Assembly (NCBI GenBank): GCA_014075215.1 | Contig: CP046177.1 | Coordinates: 1,984,501 to 2,048,500 of the forward strand | Reading direction: 5' to 3' | From: Flavobacteriaceae bacterium | GTDB lineage: Bacteria; Bacteroidota; Bacteroidia; Flavobacteriales; Flavobacteriaceae | Length of the DNA: 64,000 nucleotides | In this document: positions 9,209 to 18,035 of the stretch, piece after piece | Numbering within the stretch: position 1 is the first letter of the stretch | Layout of the letters: each line of letters opens with the position of its first letter | Position numbers and translations under genes: made by a program | Notes under the pieces: model-generated | The model's input: only the letters and a program-made list of their open reading frames with translations | Databases searched by the model: none | What the model was told of the DNA's origin: nothing

Positions 9209-10384
9209 ATGCAGCATCATAAAGTTGAAATTTTTGACACCACGTTAAGAGACGGTGAGCAAGTACCCGGATGTAAATTAGATACACCGCAAAAGTTGGT
9301 TATCGCCGAGCAACTGGATTCTTTGGGAGTTGACATTATTGAAGCAGGTTTTCCTGTTTCCAGTCCGGGAGATTTTTTATCTGTCCAGGAAACTTCCAAA
9401 GTCATTAAAAACGCTACTGTTTGCGGTCTGACCAGAGCAGTAAAAAAAGATATTGAAATAGCTGCCGAAGCATTGAAATACGCTAAAAAACCCAGAATAC
9501 ATACGGGGATAGGTACCAGCGAATCTCACATAAAATATAAATTTCAATCTACACAGGAAGAGATTATCGAAAGAGCAAAAGCCTGTGTTTCTTTAGCAAA
9601 AAACTTTGTTGACGATGTAGAGTTTTATGCAGAAGATGCAGGGAGGACAGACAATACTTTTCTGGCAAAAGTCTGTGAAGAAGTAATCAAAGTCGGTGCT
9701 ACGGTTTTAAATATACCTGATACTACAGGCTATTGTTTGCCGGATGAATACGGTGCAAAAATCAAGTACCTTAAAGAGCATGTAAAAAGAATTGACGATG
9801 TGACCATTTCTTGTCATTGTCATAATGATTTGGGTATGGCCACTGCTAATTCTATCTCGGGAGTCATCAACGGAGCCAGGCAAATAGAATGTACTATTAA
9901 TGGAATTGGTGAACGTGCCGGAAATACAGCATTAGAAGAAGTAGTCATGGTGCTGAGACAACACTCTTATTTAAATCTTCATACGAACATCAATACCAAA
10001 CTTTTATATGAGACTAGTTTAATGGTAAGAGATCACATGGGAATACCCGTACAACCGAATAAAGCCGTTGTAGGCGCAAATGCTTTTGCACATAGTTCCG
10101 GGATTCATCAGGACGGAATGATAAAGAACAAAGAAACCTATGAAATCATAAACCCGAAAGATGTCGGAGTAGATGAAAGCTCTATTGTTCTTACCGCAAG
10201 AAGCGGTAGAGCAGCATTGGCTTACAGGGCAAAAAAGATCGGATATTTGCTCACTAAAAAACAATTGGATATTGCTTATCTGACGTTCCTGGAATTTGCA
10301 GACAAGCAAAAAGAAGTTATAGACGATGATATTCATGCAATTATGAAACAAGTAAGTAAAACATCTAAAATAATTGCCGCTTAA
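9209..10384 (+). CDS. leuA: 2-isopropylmalate synthase, short form
   Basis: LeuA condenses acetyl-CoA with 2-oxoisovalerate, the committed step to leucine. The 391-aa protein carries the HMGL-like TIM barrel: FDTTLRDGEQVPGCKL at the start (metal and substrate site), SCHCHNDLGMATANS (metal-binding histidines) near residue 200, and NGIGERAGNTALEEV. It stops about 120 residues short of classical ~510-aa LeuA, so the C-terminal leucine-binding regulatory domain is absent. Short LeuA proteins occur in Bacteroidota, so this is a variant and not a truncation. Homocitrate or citramalate synthase is the alternative, but the leuC, leuD and leuB neighbours favour LeuA. The stop overlaps the leuC start (TAATG). 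Confidence 0.92.
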   Translation: MQHHKVEIFDTTLRDGEQVPGCKLDTPQKLVIAEQLDSLGVDIIEAGFPVSSPGDFLSVQETSKVIKNATVCGLTRAVKKDIEIAAEALKYAKKPRIHTGIGTSESHIKYKFQSTQEEIIERAKACVSLAKNFVDDVEFYAEDAGRTDNTFLAKVCEEVIKVGATVLNIPDTTGYCLPDEYGAKIKYLKEHVKRIDDVTISCHCHNDLGMATANSISGVINGARQIECTINGIGERAGNTALEEVVMVLRQHSYLNLHTNINTKLLYETSLMVRDHMGIPVQPNKAVVGANAFAHSSGIHQDGMIKNKETYEIINPKDVGVDESSIVLTARSGRAALAYRAKKIGYLLTKKQLDIAYLTFLEFADKQKEVIDDDIHAIMKQVSKTSKIIAA

Positions 10385-11766
10385 TGGGAAAAACACTGTT
10401 TGATAAAGTTTGGGATGCACATATTGTAGATGTCATTAAAGACGGTCCGGAAATCTTATATATAGACAAACACCTGATCCATGAGGTTACGAGCCCTCAG
10501 GCTTTTAGTGAACTGGAAGAACGAAATATCCCGATTGCCAGGCCCGATAAGATTGTAGCCACGGCAGACCACAATACGCCAACTGTTGATCAACACCTGC
10601 CTGTTAAAGATGCACTTTCCAGAAATCAATTGGTTCAATTGGCCAAAAACTGCGAAAAAAATAATATTCCGTTATATGGTTTGGGACACAAATACAATGG
10701 TATTGTACATGTTATTGCTCCTGAACTTGGGATAACACAATCGGGAATGACAATGGTTTGCGGAGATTCTCATACTTCTACTCACGGTGCTTTTGGAGCC
10801 ATTGCGTTTGGAATAGGAACCAGTCAGATTGCACAGGTGTTTGCAAGTCAGTGTTTACTGCTTCAAAAACCCAAAAAATTAAGAGTAAACGTAAACGGAA
10901 AACTTAAAAAAGGAGTATTGCCTAAAGATGTAATTTTATATATTATTGCAAAATTAGGAACCAACTCCGGAACCGGATATTTCTGTGAGTATGCGGGAAA
11001 TGTATTTGAAGAAATGTCTATGGAAGGAAGAATGACCGTTTGCAATATGAGTATAGAAATGGGAGCAAGAGGAGGGATGATTGCACCCGACCAAACTACT
11101 TTCGAATATATGAAAGGAAGGAAATTTGTGTCAAAAGGAGAGGAGTTTGACACTAAAGTAGCATTTTGGAAGACCTTAAAAACAGATAATAATGCGAGCT
11201 TTGATCAAGAATATTTTTTAGATGCCGCAGGTATTGAACCTATGATCACTTACGGAACAAACCCGGGAATGGGAATGAAAATAACTGAAACTATTCCGGA
11301 TCATGACAATAGCTCTTTTGAAAAGTCATTACAATACATGAATTTTAAGAAAGGAGCCTCTTTAATTAATACCCCTGTCAATTATGTGTTTATCGGAAGC
11401 TGTACAAACTCAAGAATAGAAGATTTTAGAGTTGCTGCAAATTATATCAAAGGAAAACAAAAAGCGTCGAATGTCAATGCCTGGCTGGTTCCGGGCTCTC
11501 GCTTGGTTGCAAAGCAAATTGTAGAGGAAGGCCTGCAAACCATTTTTGAAGAGGCGGGATTTACATTGCGTCAGCCGGGCTGCTCTGCCTGTTTGGCTAT
11601 GAATGATGACAAAATCCCCGAAGGAGAATACTGCGTTTCAACATCCAATAGGAATTTTGAGGGAAGACAAGGACAAGGTTCAAGAACCATATTAGCAAGT
11701 CCGTTAGTAGCTGCAGCAACAGCCATAGAAGGCAAATTAACAGACGTAACCAAACAGTTGAATTAA
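10384..11766 (+). CDS. leuC: 3-isopropylmalate dehydratase large subunit
   Basis: LeuC, with LeuD, isomerises 2-isopropylmalate to 3-isopropylmalate. The 460-aa aconitase-family protein shows the cluster cysteines in FIGSCTNSRIEDFR (about residue 340) and in QPGCSACLAMN (about 400), plus VCGDSHTSTHGAFGA. Length is standard for bacterial LeuC (~465). The start ATG overlaps the leuA stop by one base and the stop overlaps the leuD start in the same way, so leuA-C-D are tightly coupled. Confidence 0.97.
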   Translation: MGKTLFDKVWDAHIVDVIKDGPEILYIDKHLIHEVTSPQAFSELEERNIPIARPDKIVATADHNTPTVDQHLPVKDALSRNQLVQLAKNCEKNNIPLYGLGHKYNGIVHVIAPELGITQSGMTMVCGDSHTSTHGAFGAIAFGIGTSQIAQVFASQCLLLQKPKKLRVNVNGKLKKGVLPKDVILYIIAKLGTNSGTGYFCEYAGNVFEEMSMEGRMTVCNMSIEMGARGGMIAPDQTTFEYMKGRKFVSKGEEFDTKVAFWKTLKTDNNASFDQEYFLDAAGIEPMITYGTNPGMGMKITETIPDHDNSSFEKSLQYMNFKKGASLINTPVNYVFIGSCTNSRIEDFRVAANYIKGKQKASNVNAWLVPGSRLVAKQIVEEGLQTIFEEAGFTLRQPGCSACLAMNDDKIPEGEYCVSTSNRNFEGRQGQGSRTILASPLVAAATAIEGKLTDVTKQLN

Positions 11767-12344
11767 TGAAAAAATTTGTTGAGTTAACAGATACGGCAAT
11801 TCCTTTAGCTACGGAAAATATAGATACCGATCAGATTATTCCGGCTCGCTTTCTAAAAGCGACTGATAAAAAAGGTTTTGGTGATCATGTTTTTAGAGAC
11901 TGGCGTTTTCATAAAGATGATAGTGTCAATCAGGATTTTATATTGAATAATCCCAAATATAAAGGTTCCATTTTAGTAGCCGGAGATAATTTTGGATGCG
12001 GATCCAGTAGAGAACATGCAGCCTGGGCATTAGCAGGATACGGATTTAAAGTAATTATCAGTAGCTTTTTTGCCGACATTTTTAAAGGAAATGCATTGAA
12101 TAATGGCTTACTGCCTATACAAGTTTCAGCTGAATTTCTGGAAAAATTATTGAGTAAAATACAGGAAAACCCATTATACGAACTTACAATTAATCTGGAA
12201 AGCCAGGAGCTGCAAACATCTTTTGATACGATTCGTTTTGAGATCAATCCGTATAAAAAATTATGTATGTTAAACGGATATGATGACATCGATTTTTTAC
12301 TGAGCAAAAAAGAAAAAATACACGCATACGAAGCAACTATATAA
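11766..12344 (+). CDS. leuD: 3-isopropylmalate dehydratase small subunit
   Basis: LeuD is the swivelling-domain partner of LeuC. The 192-aa protein contains the family signatures NIDTDQIIPARFLK near residue 20 and NFGCGSSREHAAWALAGYGF near residue 75. Length is typical (~200). The TAATG overlap with leuC indicates translational coupling; leuB follows after 9 bp. Confidence 0.97.
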   Translation: MKKFVELTDTAIPLATENIDTDQIIPARFLKATDKKGFGDHVFRDWRFHKDDSVNQDFILNNPKYKGSILVAGDNFGCGSSREHAAWALAGYGFKVIISSFFADIFKGNALNNGLLPIQVSAEFLEKLLSKIQENPLYELTINLESQELQTSFDTIRFEINPYKKLCMLNGYDDIDFLLSKKEKIHAYEATI

Positions 12345-12353
12345 AATAATGAT

Positions 12354-13469
12354 ATGAAATTTAATTTAGCAGTCATACCCGGAGACGGAATAGGCCCCGA
12401 AGTAATAGCAGAGGCTAAAAAGACTTTAGAAGCAATAGCACATCAATACAACCACACTTTTTTATTTAAAGAAGGACTGATGGGTGCGTGTGCTATTGAT
12501 AAGGTTGGAAACCCTTTACCTGATGAAACCGTCGAATTGTGTAAAAAATCCGATGCGGTTTTGTTTGGAGCCATAGGAGATCCTAAATACGATAATAACC
12601 CGTCTGCAAAAGTGAGACCGGAACAGGGACTGCTTAAATTACGTAAAGAACTTGGATTATACTGTAATGTACGACCGGTAAAAGCTTATGACAAGTTAAT
12701 AGAAAACTCCCCTTTAAGAAAAGAAATTATCAGAGATACGGATATTGCCATTTATAGAGAACTCACAGGAGGAATTTACTTTGGAATAAAAGAGTTAAGC
12801 GAAGACGGTAAAGTAGCATTCGATGGCAGTTCTTACTCGGTAGAAGAAATAGAGAGAGTTGCTCATCTGGCATTTAAAGCAGCGCAAAGCAGAAAGAAAA
12901 AGGTAACATTGGTAGATAAAGCAAATGTTTTGGAAACCTCTCGTTTGTGGAGAAAAACAGTTACTGATTTGGCAAAAAAATACCCGGATATTACATTAGA
13001 GTTCTTATTTGTAGATAATGCTGCCATGCAACTTATTTTAAACCCTAAGCAGTTTGATGTGATTCTCACAGAGAACTTATTCGGAGATATTATTTCTGAT
13101 GAAGCAAGCGTTATAGGGGGATCTATAGGACTCCTTGCATCTGCTTCTCTAGGTAAAGAAACAGCGCTTTTTGAACCCATTCACGGCTCGTTTCCGGAAG
13201 CCAAAGGAAAAGGTATTGCAAATCCCCTGGCATCCATATTGTCAGTGGCAATGTTGTTAGAGCACTTAGGGTTGCAAAAAGAAGCAACGGCTGTGGAAAA
13301 AGCCGTAGAAAAGTCATTGGAAATTGGAATAACTACAGAAGATATAGGTTCGGAAAAATCATTTTCTATTTCAAAAGTAGGCGATTTTATTGCTGATTAT
13401 ATTGAAAATCAAGAAGACAGTAATATAAATTTCAAGAATATATATTTAGGCCAGAGCACTATTATTTAA
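12354..13469 (+). CDS. leuB: 3-isopropylmalate dehydrogenase
   Basis: LeuB oxidises and decarboxylates 3-isopropylmalate to 2-oxoisocaproate with NAD+. The 371-aa protein has the nucleotide-site start VIPGDGIGPEV, substrate residues in LLKLRKELGLYCNVRPVK, and the catalytic, metal-binding block VILTENLFGDIISDEAS near residue 240. HGSFPEAKGKGIANP further downstream is the NAD-binding loop. Length matches the family. It is the last of the four leu genes; a 293-bp gap separates it from ilvD. Confidence 0.96.
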   Translation: MKFNLAVIPGDGIGPEVIAEAKKTLEAIAHQYNHTFLFKEGLMGACAIDKVGNPLPDETVELCKKSDAVLFGAIGDPKYDNNPSAKVRPEQGLLKLRKELGLYCNVRPVKAYDKLIENSPLRKEIIRDTDIAIYRELTGGIYFGIKELSEDGKVAFDGSSYSVEEIERVAHLAFKAAQSRKKKVTLVDKANVLETSRLWRKTVTDLAKKYPDITLEFLFVDNAAMQLILNPKQFDVILTENLFGDIISDEASVIGGSIGLLASASLGKETALFEPIHGSFPEAKGKGIANPLASILSVAMLLEHLGLQKEATAVEKAVEKSLEIGITTEDIGSEKSFSISKVGDFIADYIENQEDSNINFKNIYLGQSTII

Positions 13470-13762
13470 ACTTTAAAATACGGATACATTTCATAGCTCG
13501 TTTTTACCTCTTTAAAAAACCATACGTGATTTTAGCTAAAATAAAATTTTGGATATCATAATTGGTAATAATTAAGTTGCTTATAAACAGGTTTTTATAT
13601 ATTAAAATAACCGAATGAGCCTAGTCGCATAAAAAAAATATCGCATCACCTGAAGTATCAAATAGCTAATTTAGAAACCTCATAAAGAAAAGAAACATAT
13701 TACAAGCAAAATAGTATATCACAACACTGAATTTGTAAACCGAAAAGAGTGGGAAAAACACG
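13470..13762 (+). promoter_or_regulatory. leuB-ilvD intergenic region with weak promoter candidate
   Basis: No gene is seen. TGAATTTG at 13728-13735 matches TAnnTTTG in all but one position and lies 28 bp before the ilvD ATG, so a second promoter for the ilv genes is possible. No leader peptide rich in Ile, Leu or Val codons and no strong terminator were found. Confidence 0.3.
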
Positions 13763-15442
13763 ATGAAAGCATTGAACAAATACAGCAAAACCGTTACTCA
13801 GGACCCAACACAACCGGCAGCACAAGCCATGCTCCATGCCATAGGTTTATCCAAAAAAGATATGACAAAACCTATTGTTGGAATTGCGAGTACCGGGTAT
13901 GAAGGAAATCCGTGCAACATGCATCTAAACGATTTGGCGAAGCTGGTAAAAAAAGGGACGGAAAACGAATGTATCGTTGGATTAATTTTTAATACGATTG
14001 GTGTGAGTGATGGAATTTCTATGGGAACTCCGGGAATGCGGTACTCATTACCGTCGAGAGATATTATTGCAGACTCTATGGAAACCGTAGTACAAGCTAT
14101 GAGTTATGACGGGTTGGTTACAGTAGTGGGTTGTGATAAAAATATGCCGGGAGCCTTAATGGCAATGATTCGATTAAACCGACCTTCTGTTTTAGTATAC
14201 GGAGGAACCATTGACTCCGGGTGCCACAACGGAAAAAAATTAGATGTAGTATCTGCTTTTGAAGCTTGGGGCAGTAAAGTGGCAGGAACCATAACAGAAA
14301 CCGAATACCGGCATATCGTAGAAAAAGCATGCCCCGGAGCAGGTGCTTGCGGTGGGATGTATACGGCAAATACCATGGCATCTGCCATAGAAGCACTGGG
14401 AATGGCACTGCCCTTTAATTCTTCAAACCCGGCGTTGAGTGATGCCAAAAAAGAAGAATCCGTGAGAGCAGGAGAAGCTTTAAAGCTGCTATTGGAGAAA
14501 GACATCAAACCCTCGGATATCATCACTAAAAAATCTTTGGAAAACGCAGTGCGTTTAGTTACTGTTTTAGGAGGGTCAACCAATGCCGTATTGCATTTTT
14601 TAGCCATAGCAAGGGCAGCACAAATTGATTTTACCTTAGAAGATTTTCAAAATATTAGTAACAATACACCCTTTTTGGCAGATTTAAAACCAAGCGGTGA
14701 GTATTTGATGGAAGATGTTCATGCAGTCGGAGGAATTCCTGCGGTGTTAAAATATTTACTAAAGCAAGGGTTATTACACGGAGATTGTTTAACCGTAACA
14801 GGAAAAACCCTGTCGGAAAACGTATTAGATGTCAATGATTTGGCAGAAGGTCAGGATGTGATAAAACCTGTGGGAGCACCGATAAAAACATCCGGACATT
14901 TAAGAATGCTATATGGAAACCTGGCTCAGGAAGGAAGCGTTGCTAAAATTACAGGAAAAGAAGGGTTGAAATTTTCAGGAAGAGCAAAAGTTTTTGAAGG
15001 AGAATATGCAGCCAATAATGGAATTCGCGATGGAAAAGTAGCCAAAGGAGAAGTCATTGTTATTCGTTATGAGGGGCCTAAAGGAGGACCGGGAATGCCG
15101 GAAATGTTAAAACCAACGGCTGCTATTATGGGTGCGGGGCTAGGAAAAGAGGTAGCGTTGATTACCGATGGAAGATTTTCGGGAGGAACACACGGTTTTG
15201 TAGTGGGGCATATTACACCGGAAGCACAAGATGGAGGGGTGATAGCGTTGGTAAAAGATGGCGATATCATTACCATAGATGCCGAAAAAAATACCATTCG
15301 GTTAGAGGTTTCCGATGAAGAAATTCAAAAAAGAAAAGAACAATGGACTGCTCCTCAGCTAAAATTCGAGAGAGGAGTTTTATATAAATACGCAAAAACA
15401 GTATCATCGGCCTCGGAAGGCTGTGTAACAGATGAGTTTTAA
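13763..15442 (+). CDS. ilvD: Dihydroxy-acid dehydratase
   Basis: IlvD dehydrates 2,3-dihydroxy-isovalerate and -methylvalerate to the keto acids preceding valine and isoleucine. The 559-aa protein contains the Fe-S cysteine motifs VVGCDKNMPGALMAM (about residue 120) and GAGACGGMYTANTMAS (about 195), and the C-terminal GRFSGGTHGFVVGH. Length is typical of the IlvD/Edd family. The amino acid operon context supports IlvD and not a sugar-acid dehydratase. ilvB follows after 50 bp. Confidence 0.96.
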   Translation: MKALNKYSKTVTQDPTQPAAQAMLHAIGLSKKDMTKPIVGIASTGYEGNPCNMHLNDLAKLVKKGTENECIVGLIFNTIGVSDGISMGTPGMRYSLPSRDIIADSMETVVQAMSYDGLVTVVGCDKNMPGALMAMIRLNRPSVLVYGGTIDSGCHNGKKLDVVSAFEAWGSKVAGTITETEYRHIVEKACPGAGACGGMYTANTMASAIEALGMALPFNSSNPALSDAKKEESVRAGEALKLLLEKDIKPSDIITKKSLENAVRLVTVLGGSTNAVLHFLAIARAAQIDFTLEDFQNISNNTPFLADLKPSGEYLMEDVHAVGGIPAVLKYLLKQGLLHGDCLTVTGKTLSENVLDVNDLAEGQDVIKPVGAPIKTSGHLRMLYGNLAQEGSVAKITGKEGLKFSGRAKVFEGEYAANNGIRDGKVAKGEVIVIRYEGPKGGPGMPEMLKPTAAIMGAGLGKEVALITDGRFSGGTHGFVVGHITPEAQDGGVIALVKDGDIITIDAEKNTIRLEVSDEEIQKRKEQWTAPQLKFERGVLYKYAKTVSSASEGCVTDEF

Positions 15443-15492
15443 AATAAATTTAGCATTCTGTTTGTTCTGAAAACAGGATTCAAATAGATAAC

Positions 15493-17229
15493 ATGATGAG
15501 TACACAAACAATAAAAACAGGAGTAAAAGTAAAGGAAGCTACAGAACGTATTCAGGGAAGCGAAGCAGTCGTAAAATGTTTACTGGCAGAAGGTGTTGAT
15601 ACGTTATACGGATACCCGGGAGGAGCTATTATGCCTGTTTATGATGAACTATATAAATACCGGGATACATTACACCATGTACTCACCAGACATGAACAGG
15701 GAGCAACACATGCAGCCCAGGGATATGCAAGGATTTCAGGAAAAGTCGGAGTGGCTATTGCAACTTCCGGGCCCGGAGCAACAAATTTGATTACTGGCAT
15801 TGCAGATGCACAAATTGATTCTACTCCTATGGTATGTATTACCGGGCAAGTGGGTTCTCATTTGCTAGGAAGCGATGCTTTTCAGGAAACGGACATTGTA
15901 GGAATTTCGACGCCCGTAACAAAATGGAATCATCAAATTACCAGAGCTTCCGAAATTCCCGAAGTTTTTGCCAAAGCTTTTTATATTGCCAGAAGTGGCA
16001 GGCCGGGGCCCGTATTAATTGATATCACCAAAGATGCCCAGTTTGAAACATTTGATTTTGTATATAAAAAATGCGATGGAATCAGGAGCTATAAACCGGT
16101 TCCGGAAGTAGCCATTGAAAAAGTGAAGGCGGCAGCAACATTGATTAACAATGCTAAAAAACCGATGATCGTTTGGGGTCAGGGTGTGATCCTGGGGGAA
16201 GCAGAAAACGAACTGAGAGCAGTAATAGAAAAAGCAGGAATCCCTTCTGCCTGGACGATTTTAGGAGCTTCGGCAATCCCAACCTCATATCCGTTAAATA
16301 TAGGAATGGTGGGAATGCATGGAAATTACGCACCTAACAAATTGACCAATGAATGTGACGTGTTAATTGCCATTGGAATGCGTTTTGACGACCGGGTAAC
16401 AGGAAACCTGGACACCTATGCAAAACAAGCAAAAATAATTCATTTTGAAATTGACCCTGCCGAAGTTGATAAGAATGTAAAAACAGATATTGCCGTTTTA
16501 GGAAATGCAAAAGGAAGCTTACGACAGTTATTGCCCTTTTTAAAACCAAATACGCACCCGGACTGGCATCATAAATTTAAGGGTTTATACAAAATCGAAT
16601 TTGAAAAAGTAATCCAATCGGATTTGTATCCGGAAAAGGAAGGACTGACAATGGGAGAGGTATTGAGAGAAATTAACGCACAAAGTAAAGGAAAAGCAGC
16701 CATTGTTTCAGATGTTGGTCAGCATCAGATGATTGCCTGTCGATATGCCGATTTTAATATCACAAAAAGCAATATCACTTCCGGAGGGTTAGGCACTATG
16801 GGATTTGCCTTGCCTGCAGCTATTGGAGCAAAAATGGCAGCTCCGGAGAGAGATGTAATTGCCATTATTGGAGACGGAGGCTATCAAATGACCATTCAGG
16901 AGTTGGGAACCATTTTTCAGACGAAGGTGCCTGTAAAAGTAGTAGTATTAAATAATGACTTTTTAGGGATGGTTCGCCAGTGGCAGCAATTGTTCTTTGA
17001 TAAAAGATATGCATCAACAGAGTTGGTAAACCCCGATTTTGTAACCATTGCCGAGGGGTATCATATTTCGGCAAAAAGAGTAGTAAAGCGCTCTGAACTT
17101 AAAGAAGCTGTAGAAGAAATGATGAAATGTGAAGAAGCGTATTTCTTAGAAGTTTGTGTAGAAAAAGAAGACAATGTATTCCCTATGATTCCGACGGGCG
17201 CATCGGTTTCGGATATACGTTTGTCTTAA
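15493..17229 (+). CDS. ilvB: Acetolactate synthase large (catalytic) subunit
   Basis: IlvB is the TPP-dependent enzyme that condenses pyruvate with pyruvate or 2-oxobutyrate. The 578-aa protein has the three TPP-enzyme domains. The catalytic glutamate lies in TRHEQGATHAAQGYAR (about residue 65), the central FAD-associated region is around 200-350, and the TPP/Mg2+ motif GDGGYQMTIQELGT ends in LNND near residue 480. A start 3 bp later is equally possible (two adjacent ATGs). The regulatory subunit ilvN follows after 138 bp. Confidence 0.95.
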   Translation: MMSTQTIKTGVKVKEATERIQGSEAVVKCLLAEGVDTLYGYPGGAIMPVYDELYKYRDTLHHVLTRHEQGATHAAQGYARISGKVGVAIATSGPGATNLITGIADAQIDSTPMVCITGQVGSHLLGSDAFQETDIVGISTPVTKWNHQITRASEIPEVFAKAFYIARSGRPGPVLIDITKDAQFETFDFVYKKCDGIRSYKPVPEVAIEKVKAAATLINNAKKPMIVWGQGVILGEAENELRAVIEKAGIPSAWTILGASAIPTSYPLNIGMVGMHGNYAPNKLTNECDVLIAIGMRFDDRVTGNLDTYAKQAKIIHFEIDPAEVDKNVKTDIAVLGNAKGSLRQLLPFLKPNTHPDWHHKFKGLYKIEFEKVIQSDLYPEKEGLTMGEVLREINAQSKGKAAIVSDVGQHQMIACRYADFNITKSNITSGGLGTMGFALPAAIGAKMAAPERDVIAIIGDGGYQMTIQELGTIFQTKVPVKVVVLNNDFLGMVRQWQQLFFDKRYASTELVNPDFVTIAEGYHISAKRVVKRSELKEAVEEMMKCEEAYFLEVCVEKEDNVFPMIPTGASVSDIRLS

Positions 17230-17367
17230 AATAAAGTTAGAAAGTTAAAAAAGTTTAAAGTCGAAAATATAATATAAATCAATAAAGAATATAGAATAAA
17301 GATGATTTAATGAGAAGTAGCAAAAAATCTATTCTCTTTCATCTATTTTCTTTTCTCTTTTTTAAAT

Positions 17368-17901
17368 ATGGAAGATCAAAAACAATTATATACAGTATCT
17401 ATTTATACGGAGAACAACATCGGTTTGTTGAATAGGATCTCGGCAATTTTCCAGCGAAGACATATCAATATTGAAAGTATTAATTCTTCGGTATCGGAAA
17501 TTGAAGGAGTGTCAAGATTTACTATCGTTGTAGCTGTTACAGAAGTACAAATGAAGAAAATTCTTGGCCAGATAGAAAAACAGGTAGAAGTGATAAAAGC
17601 CTACTACCATACGGATGAAGAAATCATTTACCAGGAATCCTGCTTGTTTAAAATCAAATCCGATTTATTATTTGATGAGCGACAAATTCAAAATATCATT
17701 AAAGAAAGCAATGCGAGGATTGTTACCGTAAATAAAGAATTTTTTGTATTGGAGAAATCAGGGAGAAAAAGTGAAGTCGAATTATTATATAGAGAACTGA
17801 GTGCTTTCGGAATTATGCAATTTGTACGTTCGGGAAGAATTTCCGTAAGCAAAGAAAAAATGCAAATATCACAAATGCTGGCTGCATTTAATATGGTTTA
17901 A
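17368..17901 (+). CDS. ilvN: Acetolactate synthase small (regulatory) subunit
   Basis: IlvN binds valine and controls IlvB. The 177-aa protein starts with an ACT domain (TVSIYTENNIGLLNRISAIF, about residues 9-75) followed by the small-subunit C-terminal domain (about 85-160). Length is normal for the longer bacterial IlvN/IlvH type. The 138-bp gap after ilvB carries an agttagaaagtt stretch that recurs after the ilvN stop, a local repeat also involved in the hairpin at 17911. Confidence 0.93.
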   Translation: MEDQKQLYTVSIYTENNIGLLNRISAIFQRRHINIESINSSVSEIEGVSRFTIVVAVTEVQMKKILGQIEKQVEVIKAYYHTDEEIIYQESCLFKIKSDLLFDERQIQNIIKESNARIVTVNKEFFVLEKSGRKSEVELLYRELSAFGIMQFVRSGRISVSKEKMQISQMLAAFNMV

Positions 17902-17910
17902 AGTTAGAAA

Positions 17911-17988
17911 GTTAAAAGTTGGAAAGTTTAACATTCTCAAAGTTATAATGTAGGTTTTTATACTTTCCAACTTTTCAACTGTATTTTT
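17911..17988 (+). terminator. Hairpin with T-run between ilvN and ilvC
   Basis: Bases 17911-17930 (gttaaaagttggaaagttta) pair imperfectly with 17959-17979, forming a ~20-bp stem with a ~28-nt loop, followed by a T-rich run (tgtattttttt). It could be an intrinsic terminator or processing site inside the ilv cluster, or simply one of the short dispersed palindromes common between flavobacterial genes. Confidence 0.4.
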
Positions 17989-18035
17989 TTGAGAACAAAT
18001 AAAAGTTATATCATACAATTATAAAATAAAACATC

